DNA of 55,153 nt, taken from the NCBI GenBank assembly GCA_021731245.1, contig JAKFXT010000019.1:1-55153 (forward strand), given 5' to 3'. Below are positions 8,044 to 15,365 of this stretch, one piece after another (position 1 is the stretch's first letter; the number at the start of each line of letters is the position of its first letter). The position numbers and the translations under genes were made by a program. This DNA is from Patescibacteria group bacterium. Lineage in GTDB: Bacteria > Patescibacteriota > Minisyncoccia > Phycocordibacterales > JAKFXT01. The notes beneath the pieces are model-generated. The model did no database searches. It was not told where the DNA came from and worked only from the letters and a program-made list of their open reading frames with translations.

Positions 8044-10194
8044 TTATTTCGGCTGACTACTTACCGTTCCGCTTTGTGGCGGTTTCGCCCCATTCTTTTC
8101 TGCAAAAGTCGCATCTGCCTGTTTAATAGAAAGATTAACGCGGCCCCTATCATCAACTTCTTTTACAACAACAGGCACAACCATTCCTTCTTTTAATATG
8201 TCCGTTACTTTTTCAACTCGGAATGGTGCGATTTCAGAAATGTGCACCAAGCCCTCTGTGTTGTGTCCGATTTTTACAAAAGCTCCGAAGTCTAGAATTT
8301 TTACCACTGTGCCTTCGAATCTATCCCCTTTCACATACTCTCTCGTCATTTCCTCAATTATTTGTTTTGCTTTTTCTGCTCCTCCATCTTTTCCAGTAAT
8401 GAAAACAGTGCCGTCATCCTCAATATCAATTTCGGTCAATGTGTTTTCACGAATTTCGTTTATTGTTTTTCCACCGGAACCAATAATCATTCCAATCTGA
8501 TCTGGCTTTATTTTGAGCACTACTATCATTGGTGCACGCGGAGATATCTTTTCTTTTGCGTTCGGAATTTCTTTACTCAAAACACTCAAAATTTCTATGC
8601 GCGCTTTTTTCGCTTGCATGAGCGCTTCCTGTAAAATTTTTATGGAAACTCCAGACACCTTTACATCAAGTTGCACACCGGTAATTCCTTCTGTTGTTCC
8701 TGCAACTTTAAAATCCATATCCCCGTGCTCATCTTCTGGTCCTTGTATATCCGTCAGCACTTTATATTTACTATCACTTTCATACATTAGTCCCATAGCA
8801 ATTCCGGCCACACCTCTTTTTATTGGCACTCCTCCATCCATTAAAGCTAAAGTTGATGCGCAAACAGAACCCATTGAACTTGAGCCGTTTGAAGAAAGAG
8901 TTTCAGAAACAAGTCTAATTGTGTAAGGGAAAATATCTTTGTTTGGAATAACCGCACGCAATGATTTTTCTGCGAGTATTCCGTGCCCCACCATTCTTCT
9001 GTTTGTTCCACCCATTCTGCCAACTTCGCCAACAGAAAATGGAGGAAAATTATAATGATGCAAAAATCTTTTTTTCTTTTCTGATCCATCGACATAATCA
9101 ATTGTTTGCGAATCTTGTGGACCACCCAAAGTTAGCGCTGTGAACATATGGGTTTCACCTCTATAGAAGATACCTGAACCGTGCAACACGGGAGACACTC
9201 CACCAGCCTTAGCGTATAGAGAGCGAAGTTCATCCATTTTTCTTTCATCGGGGCGCCTCTCTTTTTCGATAGCTTCTTTGTGTAAATAATCATTAACAGC
9301 TTCTTCAAAGAGGTGTTCTGCAAGAGGAAGTTTCTCATCCCCAAACTTTTCTTCAAACTTTTCTTCCCAAATATTTTTTAATGCATAAATTCCTGCTTTG
9401 CCTGATCCGGAGAACATCGCCTTGTCTAAGTTTGGTGTAACAGCCTCGTGAAACAGCGCTAACCCCTCTTCACTCAAAGCCTTTTTTTCAAATTTTTGTT
9501 TTTCTTTTCCAATTTCTTTAATAATTTTTTTCTGAAAATCTTCAAGAATGGAAATATTTTTACTGGCAAATTCTAATGCTTCTGCCATATCGCTTTCTGA
9601 TATTTCTCCGGACTCCACCTCTATCATATTTATGAGTCCGTCCTTTCCGCAAACAACCATGTCAAAATCCAGTGTGCCTTCTGCTCTCTCTGCGAATGTT
9701 GGGTTAAGCAACCATTCTTTAGTTTCTTTTTTTCTAGAAACTCTAACGCTCCCCACTGGTCCATTCCAAGGAATGTCGGAGGTTGCAATTGCAAGAGAAC
9801 CCGCAAGAACTGCGAGTGTGTCTGGGTCGTGCTTGTCTACTGCAAGAGTTGTAATAACAACTTGAACATCGCGACGAATTGATTGATCAAAAAGTGGGCG
9901 AATAGTTCTGTCTAAAATGCGACCGCGTAAAATCGAATCATCTCCTGGCCTACCTTCGCGACGAATATATTGACTACCTTTTATTACGCCGGATGCATAA
10001 AACTTTTCTTCGTAATCAACCGTTAGTGGAAAATAATCACTATCTTTATCGTGCTTACCTATTACCGCTGTCGCAAGAACAGTTGTGTCTCCATAATGTA
10101 AAATTACAGAACCATTAGCTTGCCCCACAAGATCAGTAAATTCTGCTGTAATAGTTTCTCCAGCAAAATCCAAAGAATATTTTTTTTCTTTCAT
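8044..10194 (-). CDS. pnp: polyribonucleotide nucleotidyltransferase (PNPase)
   Basis: Phosphorolytic 3'-5' exoribonuclease and RNA-tailing enzyme, trimeric, part of the RNA degradation machinery together with RNase Y in organisms that have that enzyme (present at 23997-25526). The 716 residues show the standard order: RNase PH domain 1 (from about residue 10), all-alpha linker, RNase PH domain 2 with FSVGEVGRMGGTNRR and the DIQGPEDEHGDMDFKVAGT metal-site block, KH domain (IGMIIGSGGKTINEIRE, about 570-590) and S1 domain (GDRFEGTVVKILDFGAFV). All catalytic blocks look intact. The C-terminal tail is short and Ala/Pro/Ser-rich. ATG 10194 has no Shine-Dalgarno sequence. Confidence 0.97.
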   Translation of the reverse strand: MKEKKYSLDFAGETITAEFTDLVGQANGSVILHYGDTTVLATAVIGKHDKDSDYFPLTVDYEEKFYASGVIKGSQYIRREGRPGDDSILRGRILDRTIRPLFDQSIRRDVQVVITTLAVDKHDPDTLAVLAGSLAIATSDIPWNGPVGSVRVSRKKETKEWLLNPTFAERAEGTLDFDMVVCGKDGLINMIEVESGEISESDMAEALEFASKNISILEDFQKKIIKEIGKEKQKFEKKALSEEGLALFHEAVTPNLDKAMFSGSGKAGIYALKNIWEEKFEEKFGDEKLPLAEHLFEEAVNDYLHKEAIEKERRPDERKMDELRSLYAKAGGVSPVLHGSGIFYRGETHMFTALTLGGPQDSQTIDYVDGSEKKKRFLHHYNFPPFSVGEVGRMGGTNRRMVGHGILAEKSLRAVIPNKDIFPYTIRLVSETLSSNGSSSMGSVCASTLALMDGGVPIKRGVAGIAMGLMYESDSKYKVLTDIQGPEDEHGDMDFKVAGTTEGITGVQLDVKVSGVSIKILQEALMQAKKARIEILSVLSKEIPNAKEKISPRAPMIVVLKIKPDQIGMIIGSGGKTINEIRENTLTEIDIEDDGTVFITGKDGGAEKAKQIIEEMTREYVKGDRFEGTVVKILDFGAFVKIGHNTEGLVHISEIAPFRVEKVTDILKEGMVVPVVVKEVDDRGRVNLSIKQADATFAEKNGAKPPQSGTVSSQPK

Positions 10195-10308
10195 TATTTA
10201 TTTTTTGTAGAAACCTTCAGATTTCAGTACTGAAAGCTCATGCCTTCAAAACTGCTTATCCAAAGATTTCTCTAACTTGTAATTTCTTCACTTTAAGTAA
10301 TTTTGGGT

Positions 10309-10349
10309 AAAAAAGCAAAAGCCCGCCGAAACCAATGTTTCGGCGGGCT
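10309..10349 (-). terminator. rho-independent terminator of the NYN gene
   Basis: A perfect 13-bp hairpin, AGCCCGCCGAAAC (10320-10332) with 10337-10349 around loop CAAT, is followed on the minus strand by TTTTGCTTTTTT. It lies directly after the stop codon of the NYN-domain gene and before pnp. Confidence 0.85.
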
Positions 10350-10361
10350 CTGCTGAAAAGT

Positions 10362-10973
10362 TTATTCTTCTTTTTGCTCTTCTGTTACTTCTTCTATTTT
10401 TTCTTCGGAAAGAATTTCATCCGGCGAGCGATATCCTTTTCTTGGACGTCTCTCGCCTCCTCTCCCACTACCCAATAAATATTTTCTAGGGTTCTCGCAG
10501 AGATCAAAGAAATCATCGGTTGCTTCTTTCAAAGCGCTTGATGTTGATTTACCAAAAGAAACTACTTCTACTTGGCAACCGAAACTATTTCGAAGGAATT
10601 CAACTAAAGGAGCGAAGTCGCCATCTCCTGTTGCAAGAATTACAGTATCTAATTTTGGTGCCATGCGAATTGCATCCACCGCAAGTCCGACATCCCAGTC
10701 GGCCTTTTTTGCTCCACCCCAAAATACTTGGAGATCTTTGGTTTTTATTTCAATGCCCATTTTTGTTAGGGCCTCAAAAAAATTTGTTTCATCTCCCGCT
10801 TCTGTGGTGATGACGTAAGCAATAACGCGAATAAGTTCACGTCCTGCAACGGCATCTTTTACTACTTGGCCAAAGTTTACTTTACCGTGGTAAAGATTTT
10901 TGGCGCTATGATATAGGTTTTGGGCGTCGATAAACATACCGACACGCTGACCTTGGTGTTTTATTACACTCAT
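10362..10973 (-). CDS. NYN-domain (LabA/DUF88-type) putative ribonuclease
   Basis: A PIN-like NYN fold protein of 203 residues. The acidic catalytic positions are visible in GMFIDAQNLYHSA (about residues 13-25) and LATGDGDFAPLVEFLRNSF (about 115-133), with DWDVGLAVDAIRM between. In known relatives these Asp residues bind a metal and cut RNA; the substrate here is unknown. The C-terminal 45 residues are a basic-then-acidic tail (RGGERRPRKGYRSPDE, then Glu-rich) that is likely disordered and may bind RNA. It is transcribed separately from rpsO upstream. Confidence 0.85.
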   Translation of the reverse strand: MSVIKHQGQRVGMFIDAQNLYHSAKNLYHGKVNFGQVVKDAVAGRELIRVIAYVITTEAGDETNFFEALTKMGIEIKTKDLQVFWGGAKKADWDVGLAVDAIRMAPKLDTVILATGDGDFAPLVEFLRNSFGCQVEVVSFGKSTSSALKEATDDFFDLCENPRKYLLGSGRGGERRPRKGYRSPDEILSEEKIEEVTEEQKEE

Positions 10974-11072
10974 AAAAATTTGTTTGTCCTAAATTTCCAA
11001 AGGAAATTAGGCAACTAATTACTAAATTATTAAAAAATCGACAACACTTACCTTGAAAAAAGAAAAAACTAA

Positions 11073-11339
11073 CTATTTACTAAGTTCTAGTTTTTTGACG
11101 ACAGAAGCGTAGCGTTTTTCGCTCTTCTTCTTTAAATATGCCATATGGGTGCGACGATCCGCTACCATTTGCAAAAGTCCTCGGCGGGAATGCTTATCCT
11201 TTGGGTTTTTCTTTAAATGACCCGCCAATTCATCAATTCTCTTACTTAATATAGAAATCTGGACCTCAGGAGACCCTGTGTCCTTATCGTGTTTTTGCAC
11301 GACTTTTATTGCTTTTTCCTTCTTTTTCTTAGTAAGCAT
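11073..11339 (-). CDS. rpsO: 30S ribosomal protein uS15
   Basis: Binds the central domain of 16S rRNA early in small-subunit assembly. The 88-residue product has the family core DTGSPEVQISILSKRIDEL, HSRRGLLQMVADRR and the LKKKSEKRY end. I start it at ATG 11339 (MLTKKKKEK), not at 11351. A TGCTAATGT extended -10 box (11348-11356) covers the longer start and ends 8 bases before 11339. In many bacteria rpsO is co-transcribed with pnp; here the NYN gene lies between them. Confidence 0.96.
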   Translation of the reverse strand: MLTKKKKEKAIKVVQKHDKDTGSPEVQISILSKRIDELAGHLKKNPKDKHSRRGLLQMVADRRTHMAYLKKKSEKRYASVVKKLELSK

Positions 11340-11369
11340 TACTCTATACATTAGCAGATTTTGGGCCTT

Positions 11370-11399
11370 TTGGCAATGACCTCAAAAAGGGGGTATAAT
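11370..11399 (+). promoter_or_regulatory. promoter of the GNAT-recombinase pair
   Basis: TTGGCA (11370-11375) and a consensus TATAAT (11394-11399) are 18 bases apart. They sit back to back with the rpsO -10 box (11348-11356, minus strand), so the two transcription units diverge from about 50 bases. Confidence 0.7.
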
Positions 11400-11412
11400 A
11401 TTGTGCGACACC

Positions 11413-11886
11413 ATGGAAAAACTCCCGAATCAGGAAGGATTGGACATAAGGCTTAGAAAGGCCAATATCGAGAACATTCCTGTTCTCATAGAAATTGAAG
11501 AAAGTGCGGGAAATCTTCGTATTTACTCCCCCACCTTAACTGAAGCGGAATGGATTAAGGAGCTTCAGAAAGCAAAAGTTTTTCTTGTAGAAAAAAATGG
11601 AATTGTTGCTGGCAATGTTTCCTATGAAATAAAGAGCAAGGATGAGGCTTATGTTTCTGGCTTGATTACCAAACCAGAATTTCAAGGTAAAGGTGTTGGG
11701 CGCAAGGCTTTGGAAATGATTCTGGATGAATTGAAAGATTACAAAAGAATTACTTTAGTAACTCACCCTGATAATAAAAATGCTTTAGAATTATATAAAT
11801 CATTTGGTTTTGAAATTGAATTTCAAAGTGAAAATCATTTTGGTGATGGAGAAGCGAGAGTTTTTATGGCTTTGGAGAAAAAGTAA
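11413..11886 (+). CDS. GNAT-family N-acetyltransferase
   Basis: The 157-residue product has the GCN5-related acetyltransferase fold. The acetyl-CoA pyrophosphate loop is FQGKGVGRKALEMIL (Q/RxxGxG/A), followed by strand ITLVTHPDNKNALELYKSFGFE, where the Asn-Ala-Leu-Tyr segment is typical of motif B. The substrate cannot be told from sequence. It could be a protein N-terminus, an amine or an antibiotic-like molecule. ATG 11413 is 13 bases after TATAAT; a TTG at 11401 lies too close to the promoter to be used. The recombinase gene follows 6 bases after the stop, suggesting one transcript. Confidence 0.85.
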   Translation: MEKLPNQEGLDIRLRKANIENIPVLIEIEESAGNLRIYSPTLTEAEWIKELQKAKVFLVEKNGIVAGNVSYEIKSKDEAYVSGLITKPEFQGKGVGRKALEMILDELKDYKRITLVTHPDNKNALELYKSFGFEIEFQSENHFGDGEARVFMALEKK

Positions 11887-11892
11887 ATATGT

Positions 11893-12816
11893 ATGGCAAC
11901 TGAAATTGAAAATCTAAAAAGGCAGTTTCTGGAATATGTAGAAATTGAAAAGGGGCGCTCTCTGAAGACTGTAGAAAACTATGACCACTACCTCACTCGA
12001 TTTTTTGGTTTTGTGAAGATTAGTAAGCCCTCACAAATAACGGACGATAATATTCGCGAGTTTCGTCTTTGGTTGAATCGTCAAGAAGGGCAAAGAGAAA
12101 AAGGATTAAGTGCCGGAACCCTTAAAAAGAAAACTCAAAATTATTATTTAATAGCTCTTCGTTCATTTTTAAAGTATTTAATGAGAAGAGGGATTGAGTC
12201 TCTCCCACCAGACAGAATTGAACTTGCAAAAGTTGGTGAAAGACATTTGGATTTAATTTCTAATGATGAACTTAATCGCTTGCTTAATGCGGCCAAAGGG
12301 ACTGATGAAAAAAGTTTACGTGACAGAGCTATTCTAGAATTACTTTTCTCAACTGGTCTTCGTGTGTCAGAGCTTTGTTCCCTGCCGCGCGACCTAGATA
12401 TTAAACAGGACAGCACTCCTATTAGAGGTAAGGGGGAAAAAATCCGCGTAGTATTTTTTTCTGACACAGCGAAAAAGGCGCTGACAGAATATTTGAAAGT
12501 ACGTAAAGATATGGACGAAGCACTTTTTGTAAATGTCGGCAAATCAAAAAAGGAAGATAAGGAAAGACGTCTCACTCCGCGTTCAATTGAAAGATTGGTA
12601 AAGTTTTATGCAATTAAAGCTGGGATTTCTAAAAAAGTTACTCCTCACGTAATACGCCACTCATTTGCAACAGATTTGCTTAACAATGGAGCTGATTTAC
12701 GTTCCGTCCAAGCGCTTTTAGGTCACGCCAACATTGGCACCACGCAAATATATACTCACGTTACCGACGTGCACTTGCGAGACGTGCATAAGAAGTTTCA
12801 TGGCAAGAAAAAGTGA
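11893..12816 (+). CDS. XerC/XerD-like tyrosine recombinase
   Basis: A 307-residue site-specific recombinase with the SAM-like N-terminal core-binding domain (FLEYVEIEKGRSLKTVENYDHY) and the catalytic domain. Catalytic residues are visible: Arg in FSTGLRVSELCSLP, the His-x-x-Arg of VTPHVIRHSFAT, His in LLGHANIGTTQIY and the nucleophile Tyr in QIYTHV. A full set and Xer-like length suggest the chromosome-dimer resolvase, and no phage or integron partner lies nearby. It is the only recombinase in the window, and I see no cassette array or attachment site next to it. Either ATG 11889 (out of frame) or 11893 is close to the upstream stop; 11893 fits the frame. Confidence 0.9.
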   Translation: MATEIENLKRQFLEYVEIEKGRSLKTVENYDHYLTRFFGFVKISKPSQITDDNIREFRLWLNRQEGQREKGLSAGTLKKKTQNYYLIALRSFLKYLMRRGIESLPPDRIELAKVGERHLDLISNDELNRLLNAAKGTDEKSLRDRAILELLFSTGLRVSELCSLPRDLDIKQDSTPIRGKGEKIRVVFFSDTAKKALTEYLKVRKDMDEALFVNVGKSKKEDKERRLTPRSIERLVKFYAIKAGISKKVTPHVIRHSFATDLLNNGADLRSVQALLGHANIGTTQIYTHVTDVHLRDVHKKFHGKKK

Positions 12817-12834
12817 AAATGATAAAATAAAAGA

Positions 12835-13629
12835 ATGATTCAATATTTGCTTCATGGGTATTTAAATCCCTCTCCACTTTTTCTAATTCTGTTTTTTATT
12901 ATTACTTCCCTACTCACCCTCCTCGCTGTTTCTTGTTTTTTACACCGTTCACAAACACATCGTTCTGTTACTCTCTCTGCTCCCATAAGTCATATTTTTC
13001 GATTTATTCTTTGGATTTTTACAGGAATGGTAACTAAAGAATGGGTGGCAATTCACAGAAAACATCACGCTTTTTGTGACGTCGAGGGCGATCCTCACTC
13101 ACCCAGATTTTTGGGACTCAAAAAAGTATTTTTTGAAGGAGCGGATATTTATACAAAGGAAGGAAAAAACAATAAACCCTTGCTCGATGAGTATGGAAAA
13201 GGAACGCCGGATGATTGGATGGAGAGAAATGTGTATGGAGGAAACAGAAGATATTTGGGTATTGGAATTGCTTTTGCTATTGAATTATTTTTGTTTGGGC
13301 TTCCAGCCATAATTATTTGGGCCGGACAAATGCTCGTCATTCCTGTGATTGCCGCAGGTTTTATAAATGGAGTGGCGCACGTCATCGGTACACAACGCTA
13401 CAAGGACGGAGATATAAAAGAAAATGGAAAAGTATTTGAAAGAATTGGGGATGCTAGGAATGTGCCAACTTTTGGTTTAGCGGTTGGTGAAGAATTTCAT
13501 AATAATCATCATGCGTATCAAGACAGATTTAAATTTTCACACAAGTGGTGGGAGTTTGATTTGGCGGGAACATTTATAGAAATTTTGTGCTTATTCAAAT
13601 TAGCAGAAGTTCCGAAAAGACAAAAATAA
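12835..13629 (+). CDS. membrane fatty-acid (acyl) desaturase
   Basis: A di-iron membrane desaturase of the delta-9 type. The three histidine boxes are intact: HRSQTHRSV (about residues 36-44), HRKHHAFCD (about 74-82) and EEFHNNHHAY (about 221-230). There are two N-terminal membrane helices and a second pair around residues 145-180. Such enzymes put a double bond into acyl chains of lipids using oxygen and an electron donor. The 264 residues contain no fused cytochrome b5. A TGATAAAAT box (12820-12828) ends 6 bases before ATG 12835. No fatty-acid synthesis genes are nearby, so the acyl chains may come from outside. Confidence 0.88.
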   Translation: MIQYLLHGYLNPSPLFLILFFIITSLLTLLAVSCFLHRSQTHRSVTLSAPISHIFRFILWIFTGMVTKEWVAIHRKHHAFCDVEGDPHSPRFLGLKKVFFEGADIYTKEGKNNKPLLDEYGKGTPDDWMERNVYGGNRRYLGIGIAFAIELFLFGLPAIIIWAGQMLVIPVIAAGFINGVAHVIGTQRYKDGDIKENGKVFERIGDARNVPTFGLAVGEEFHNNHHAYQDRFKFSHKWWEFDLAGTFIEILCLFKLAEVPKRQK

Positions 13630-13666
13630 TTATAAAAAAGAAAACGGCGCGTCCCAAGTCGCGCCG
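13628..13666 (-). terminator. terminator of the 13677-14069 gene
   Basis: Perfect 7-bp GC hairpin CGGCGCG (13645-13651) with CGCGCCG (13660-13666), followed on the minus strand by TTTTCTTTTTTAT. It lies just after the stop codon of the small minus-strand gene. Confidence 0.8.
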
Positions 13667-13676
13667 CTGTCGATGA

Positions 13677-14069
13677 TTAGTTCATCACGCTTTTCAATAG
13701 ACACGCCCTCCTTTCTTGGGGATCAAGAACTCGATAAATATACGAACCTGTCTCACAGTTTCTTGCGACGTAAAGCCAAAATCTTGCTGGGTTCCTTTTT
13801 GAATTTTTACGATTTGCCTCCTCGATGATTTCCATTAAAGGCAGAATCGCGAGAGCAACTTTTTGTTCATCAAGGGGACCCATTGCGATTTTTTGGTGGG
13901 GCAAAATACTTAAGCCCCACTCATCTAAATCCTTGATATAGCCATCGTCCCAAACACTTCTGAGCAATCTGCACGTGCTGACGAAGACTTCATCTCCCTC
14001 GGTCAACCACACAGGAAGAGGTGTTCCGTCGTGCGAACTTCTCATGCGAACTGTCATGTCGATGTTCAT
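13677..14069 (-). CDS. small cassette-type gene A, unknown function
   Basis: Not recognised. The product is about 130 residues, soluble, with no signal or membrane segment; notable patches are HDGTPLPVWLTEGDEVFV and FWLYVARNCETGSYIYRVLD. The start is ATG 14069, chosen because GGGGAG (14077-14082) sits 7 bases upstream, a canonical ribosome site that neighbouring genes lack. A GTG two codons further upstream lies inside that spacing. Base composition is higher in G+C than the neighbours (32 of 60 bases in row 13981-14040). It has a private hairpin terminator and sits alone between the desaturase and exonuclease III genes. Confidence 0.65.
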   Translation of the reverse strand: MNIDMTVRMRSSHDGTPLPVWLTEGDEVFVSTCRLLRSVWDDGYIKDLDEWGLSILPHQKIAMGPLDEQKVALAILPLMEIIEEANRKNSKRNPARFWLYVARNCETGSYIYRVLDPQERRACLLKSVMN

Positions 14070-14135
14070 GGACACTCTCCCCGAAGTTGAGTTGAATGAC
14101 CTGCCTAATTAATAGTGTATGCTAAAATCAAAATA

Positions 14136-14903
14136 ATGAAAATAATTTCTTGGAATGTTAATGGTTTGCGGGCGGTGCATAGAAAAGAGTCACTCCCTCC
14201 TATTTGGAAAATGAACCCAGATATATTTTTTATAAATGAGACTAAAGCGCACCCCGAGCAACTTCCAGAAGAATTACAAAAACCGAAGGACTATTTTGCC
14301 TATTTCAACTCCGCCACTACTCGCAAAGGCTATTCTGGAGTTGCACTTTACAGCAAAGTGAAGCCAGATATGGTGGTTTATGATGTGAAAAAGATAAAAG
14401 ACGAAGAAGGTCGCTATATTGAAGCTCATTATGGAAAACTTGTAGTGATTGGTTGCTACTTTCCAAATGGTGGAGGTGAACCCCATCGTCTTAAATACAA
14501 ATTAGCCTTTTATGATCAGTTTTTGGAACACATTGAGAGTTTGAGAAAAAGTGGACACTCAATAATTTTCTGCGGTGATGTGAACGCGGCGCATGAGCCG
14601 ATAGATTTGGCGCGCCCAAAAGAAAATGACGGTGAAATTGGTTTTCTTCCGGAAGAAAGGGCTTGGATAGATGAACTTGAGTATTCGGGATATGTAGATA
14701 TTTGGAGAGAATTAAACTCAACTAAAGTGCAGTACACTTGGTGGGATGTGAAAACCGCTTCTCGCGAAAGGAATGTGGGTTGGCGTATAGACTACTTCTT
14801 TATAGGCAATAACTTAGTCAAAAAAGTGAAAAAAGTGGCCATACTAGATGAGATTTACGGCTCTGACCACTGCCCTATCTTGCTCGACATAGATTTAAAG
14901 TAG
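14136..14903 (+). CDS. xth: exodeoxyribonuclease III / AP endonuclease
   Basis: An ExoIII/ExoA-type enzyme (endonuclease/exonuclease/phosphatase fold) that cuts DNA at abasic sites and trims 3' blocking groups in base excision repair. The 255 residues contain MKIISWNVNGLRA at the N-terminus, the metal-binding Glu in FFINETKAHPEQLP, SGVALYSK, the GDVNAAHEPIDLARP catalytic Asp/Asn block, TWWDVKTASRERNVGWRIDYFF and the terminal GSDHCPI with catalytic Asp-His. I start at ATG 14136, because TGCTAAAAT (14120-14128) overlaps the upstream in-frame ATG and ends 7 bases before 14136. Confidence 0.95.
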   Translation: MKIISWNVNGLRAVHRKESLPPIWKMNPDIFFINETKAHPEQLPEELQKPKDYFAYFNSATTRKGYSGVALYSKVKPDMVVYDVKKIKDEEGRYIEAHYGKLVVIGCYFPNGGGEPHRLKYKLAFYDQFLEHIESLRKSGHSIIFCGDVNAAHEPIDLARPKENDGEIGFLPEERAWIDELEYSGYVDIWRELNSTKVQYTWWDVKTASRERNVGWRIDYFFIGNNLVKKVKKVAILDEIYGSDHCPILLDIDLK

Positions 14904-15059
14904 AAGAAAAATCACTATCCACATATATGTCCTTTACATGTCTTTTAAAGGACATATAATTGTCCTAGACAAATAAGCAAAAGTTCTTTACACAATTTTT
15001 TTTGAAGACATTAATTTTGTCTTCTTCCTTCCTCTTATTCTTTTAGACGCTCGTTTAAA
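14904..15059. other. AT-rich intergenic stretch with three perfect hairpins
   Basis: No coding frame is seen. Three perfect inverted repeats occur: ATATGTCCTTT (14925-14935) with 14947-14957 (11 bp), TTGTC (14960-14964) with GACAA (14968-14972), and GAAGACA (15004-15010) with TGTCTTC (15018-15024). A near-consensus DnaA box CTATCCACA lies at 14915-14923. A possible promoter is TTTACA followed 17 bases later by ATTAAT just before the third hairpin. Together with the next feature this forms a 460-base gene-free region. Confidence 0.5.
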
Positions 15060-15355
15060 AGAAACAAGTCACAAGGAATTCTTGGGCCCGACTAGTTTGC
15101 TATATAAATCGCATAACCTCACGAACATATAGGGATTCGGTATAAAGAGTCTTAAAGTTTAGGACTTTCTACACCGAATCTCATTGGAATTTGGGTTAAA
15201 AGATTCAGCAAGCATAGGCAAGTACCTGGGGATCACCTCAGTGAAAACAAAAGCGCCTTAACAACGGCGATTACACTTTTTTCGACTTCTTCTCACTTCA
15301 ATTAGAAGTCATGTTCTTTGTAAGCGTAATCACAGATGTTTGGCGCTTTTTTTGT
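15060..15355 (+). ncRNA. candidate structured RNA ending in a terminator
   Basis: The stretch has no open frame but several compatible helices: GATTCGGT (15134-15141) with ACCGAATC (15173-15180), and CTGGGG (15226-15231) with CCTCAG (15236-15241) around loop ATCA. A long interrupted stem is built from AAGCGCC (15251-15257) with GGCGCTT (15342-15348), GATTAC (15269-15274) with GTAATC (15326-15331), and GACTTCT (15284-15290) with AGAAGTC (15304-15310). A T run (15347-15353) follows. The long stem with symmetric internal loops recalls 6S-type RNA, but I find no consensus for 6S, tmRNA, SRP RNA or RNase P. The last hairpin may also terminate the cca gene from the other side. Confidence 0.5.
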
Positions 15356-15365
15356 TTCCCTCTAT

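Noticed and set aside
12144-12575. 143-codon minus-strand frame within the Xer-like gene
   Set aside because: Shadow of the recombinase catalytic domain, Ser/Arg-rich as expected of antisense translation.
11893-12816. Integron integrase with the SD genes as its cassettes
   Set aside because: The recombinase looks Xer-like, the small genes are scattered over 36 kb in both orientations, and no common attC-like site flanks them.
14115-14135. Upstream ATG of exonuclease III (seven extra residues)
   Set aside because: It overlaps the TGCTAAAAT promoter box, and the extra residues are not part of the family.
15060-15355. tmRNA, SRP RNA or RNase P RNA
   Set aside because: No tRNA-like ends with GGTTCGA, no GGAAGCAGC-type SRP loop, and no GAGGAAAGTCC/ACAGAAA RNase P cores were found, so it is left as an unclassified RNA.
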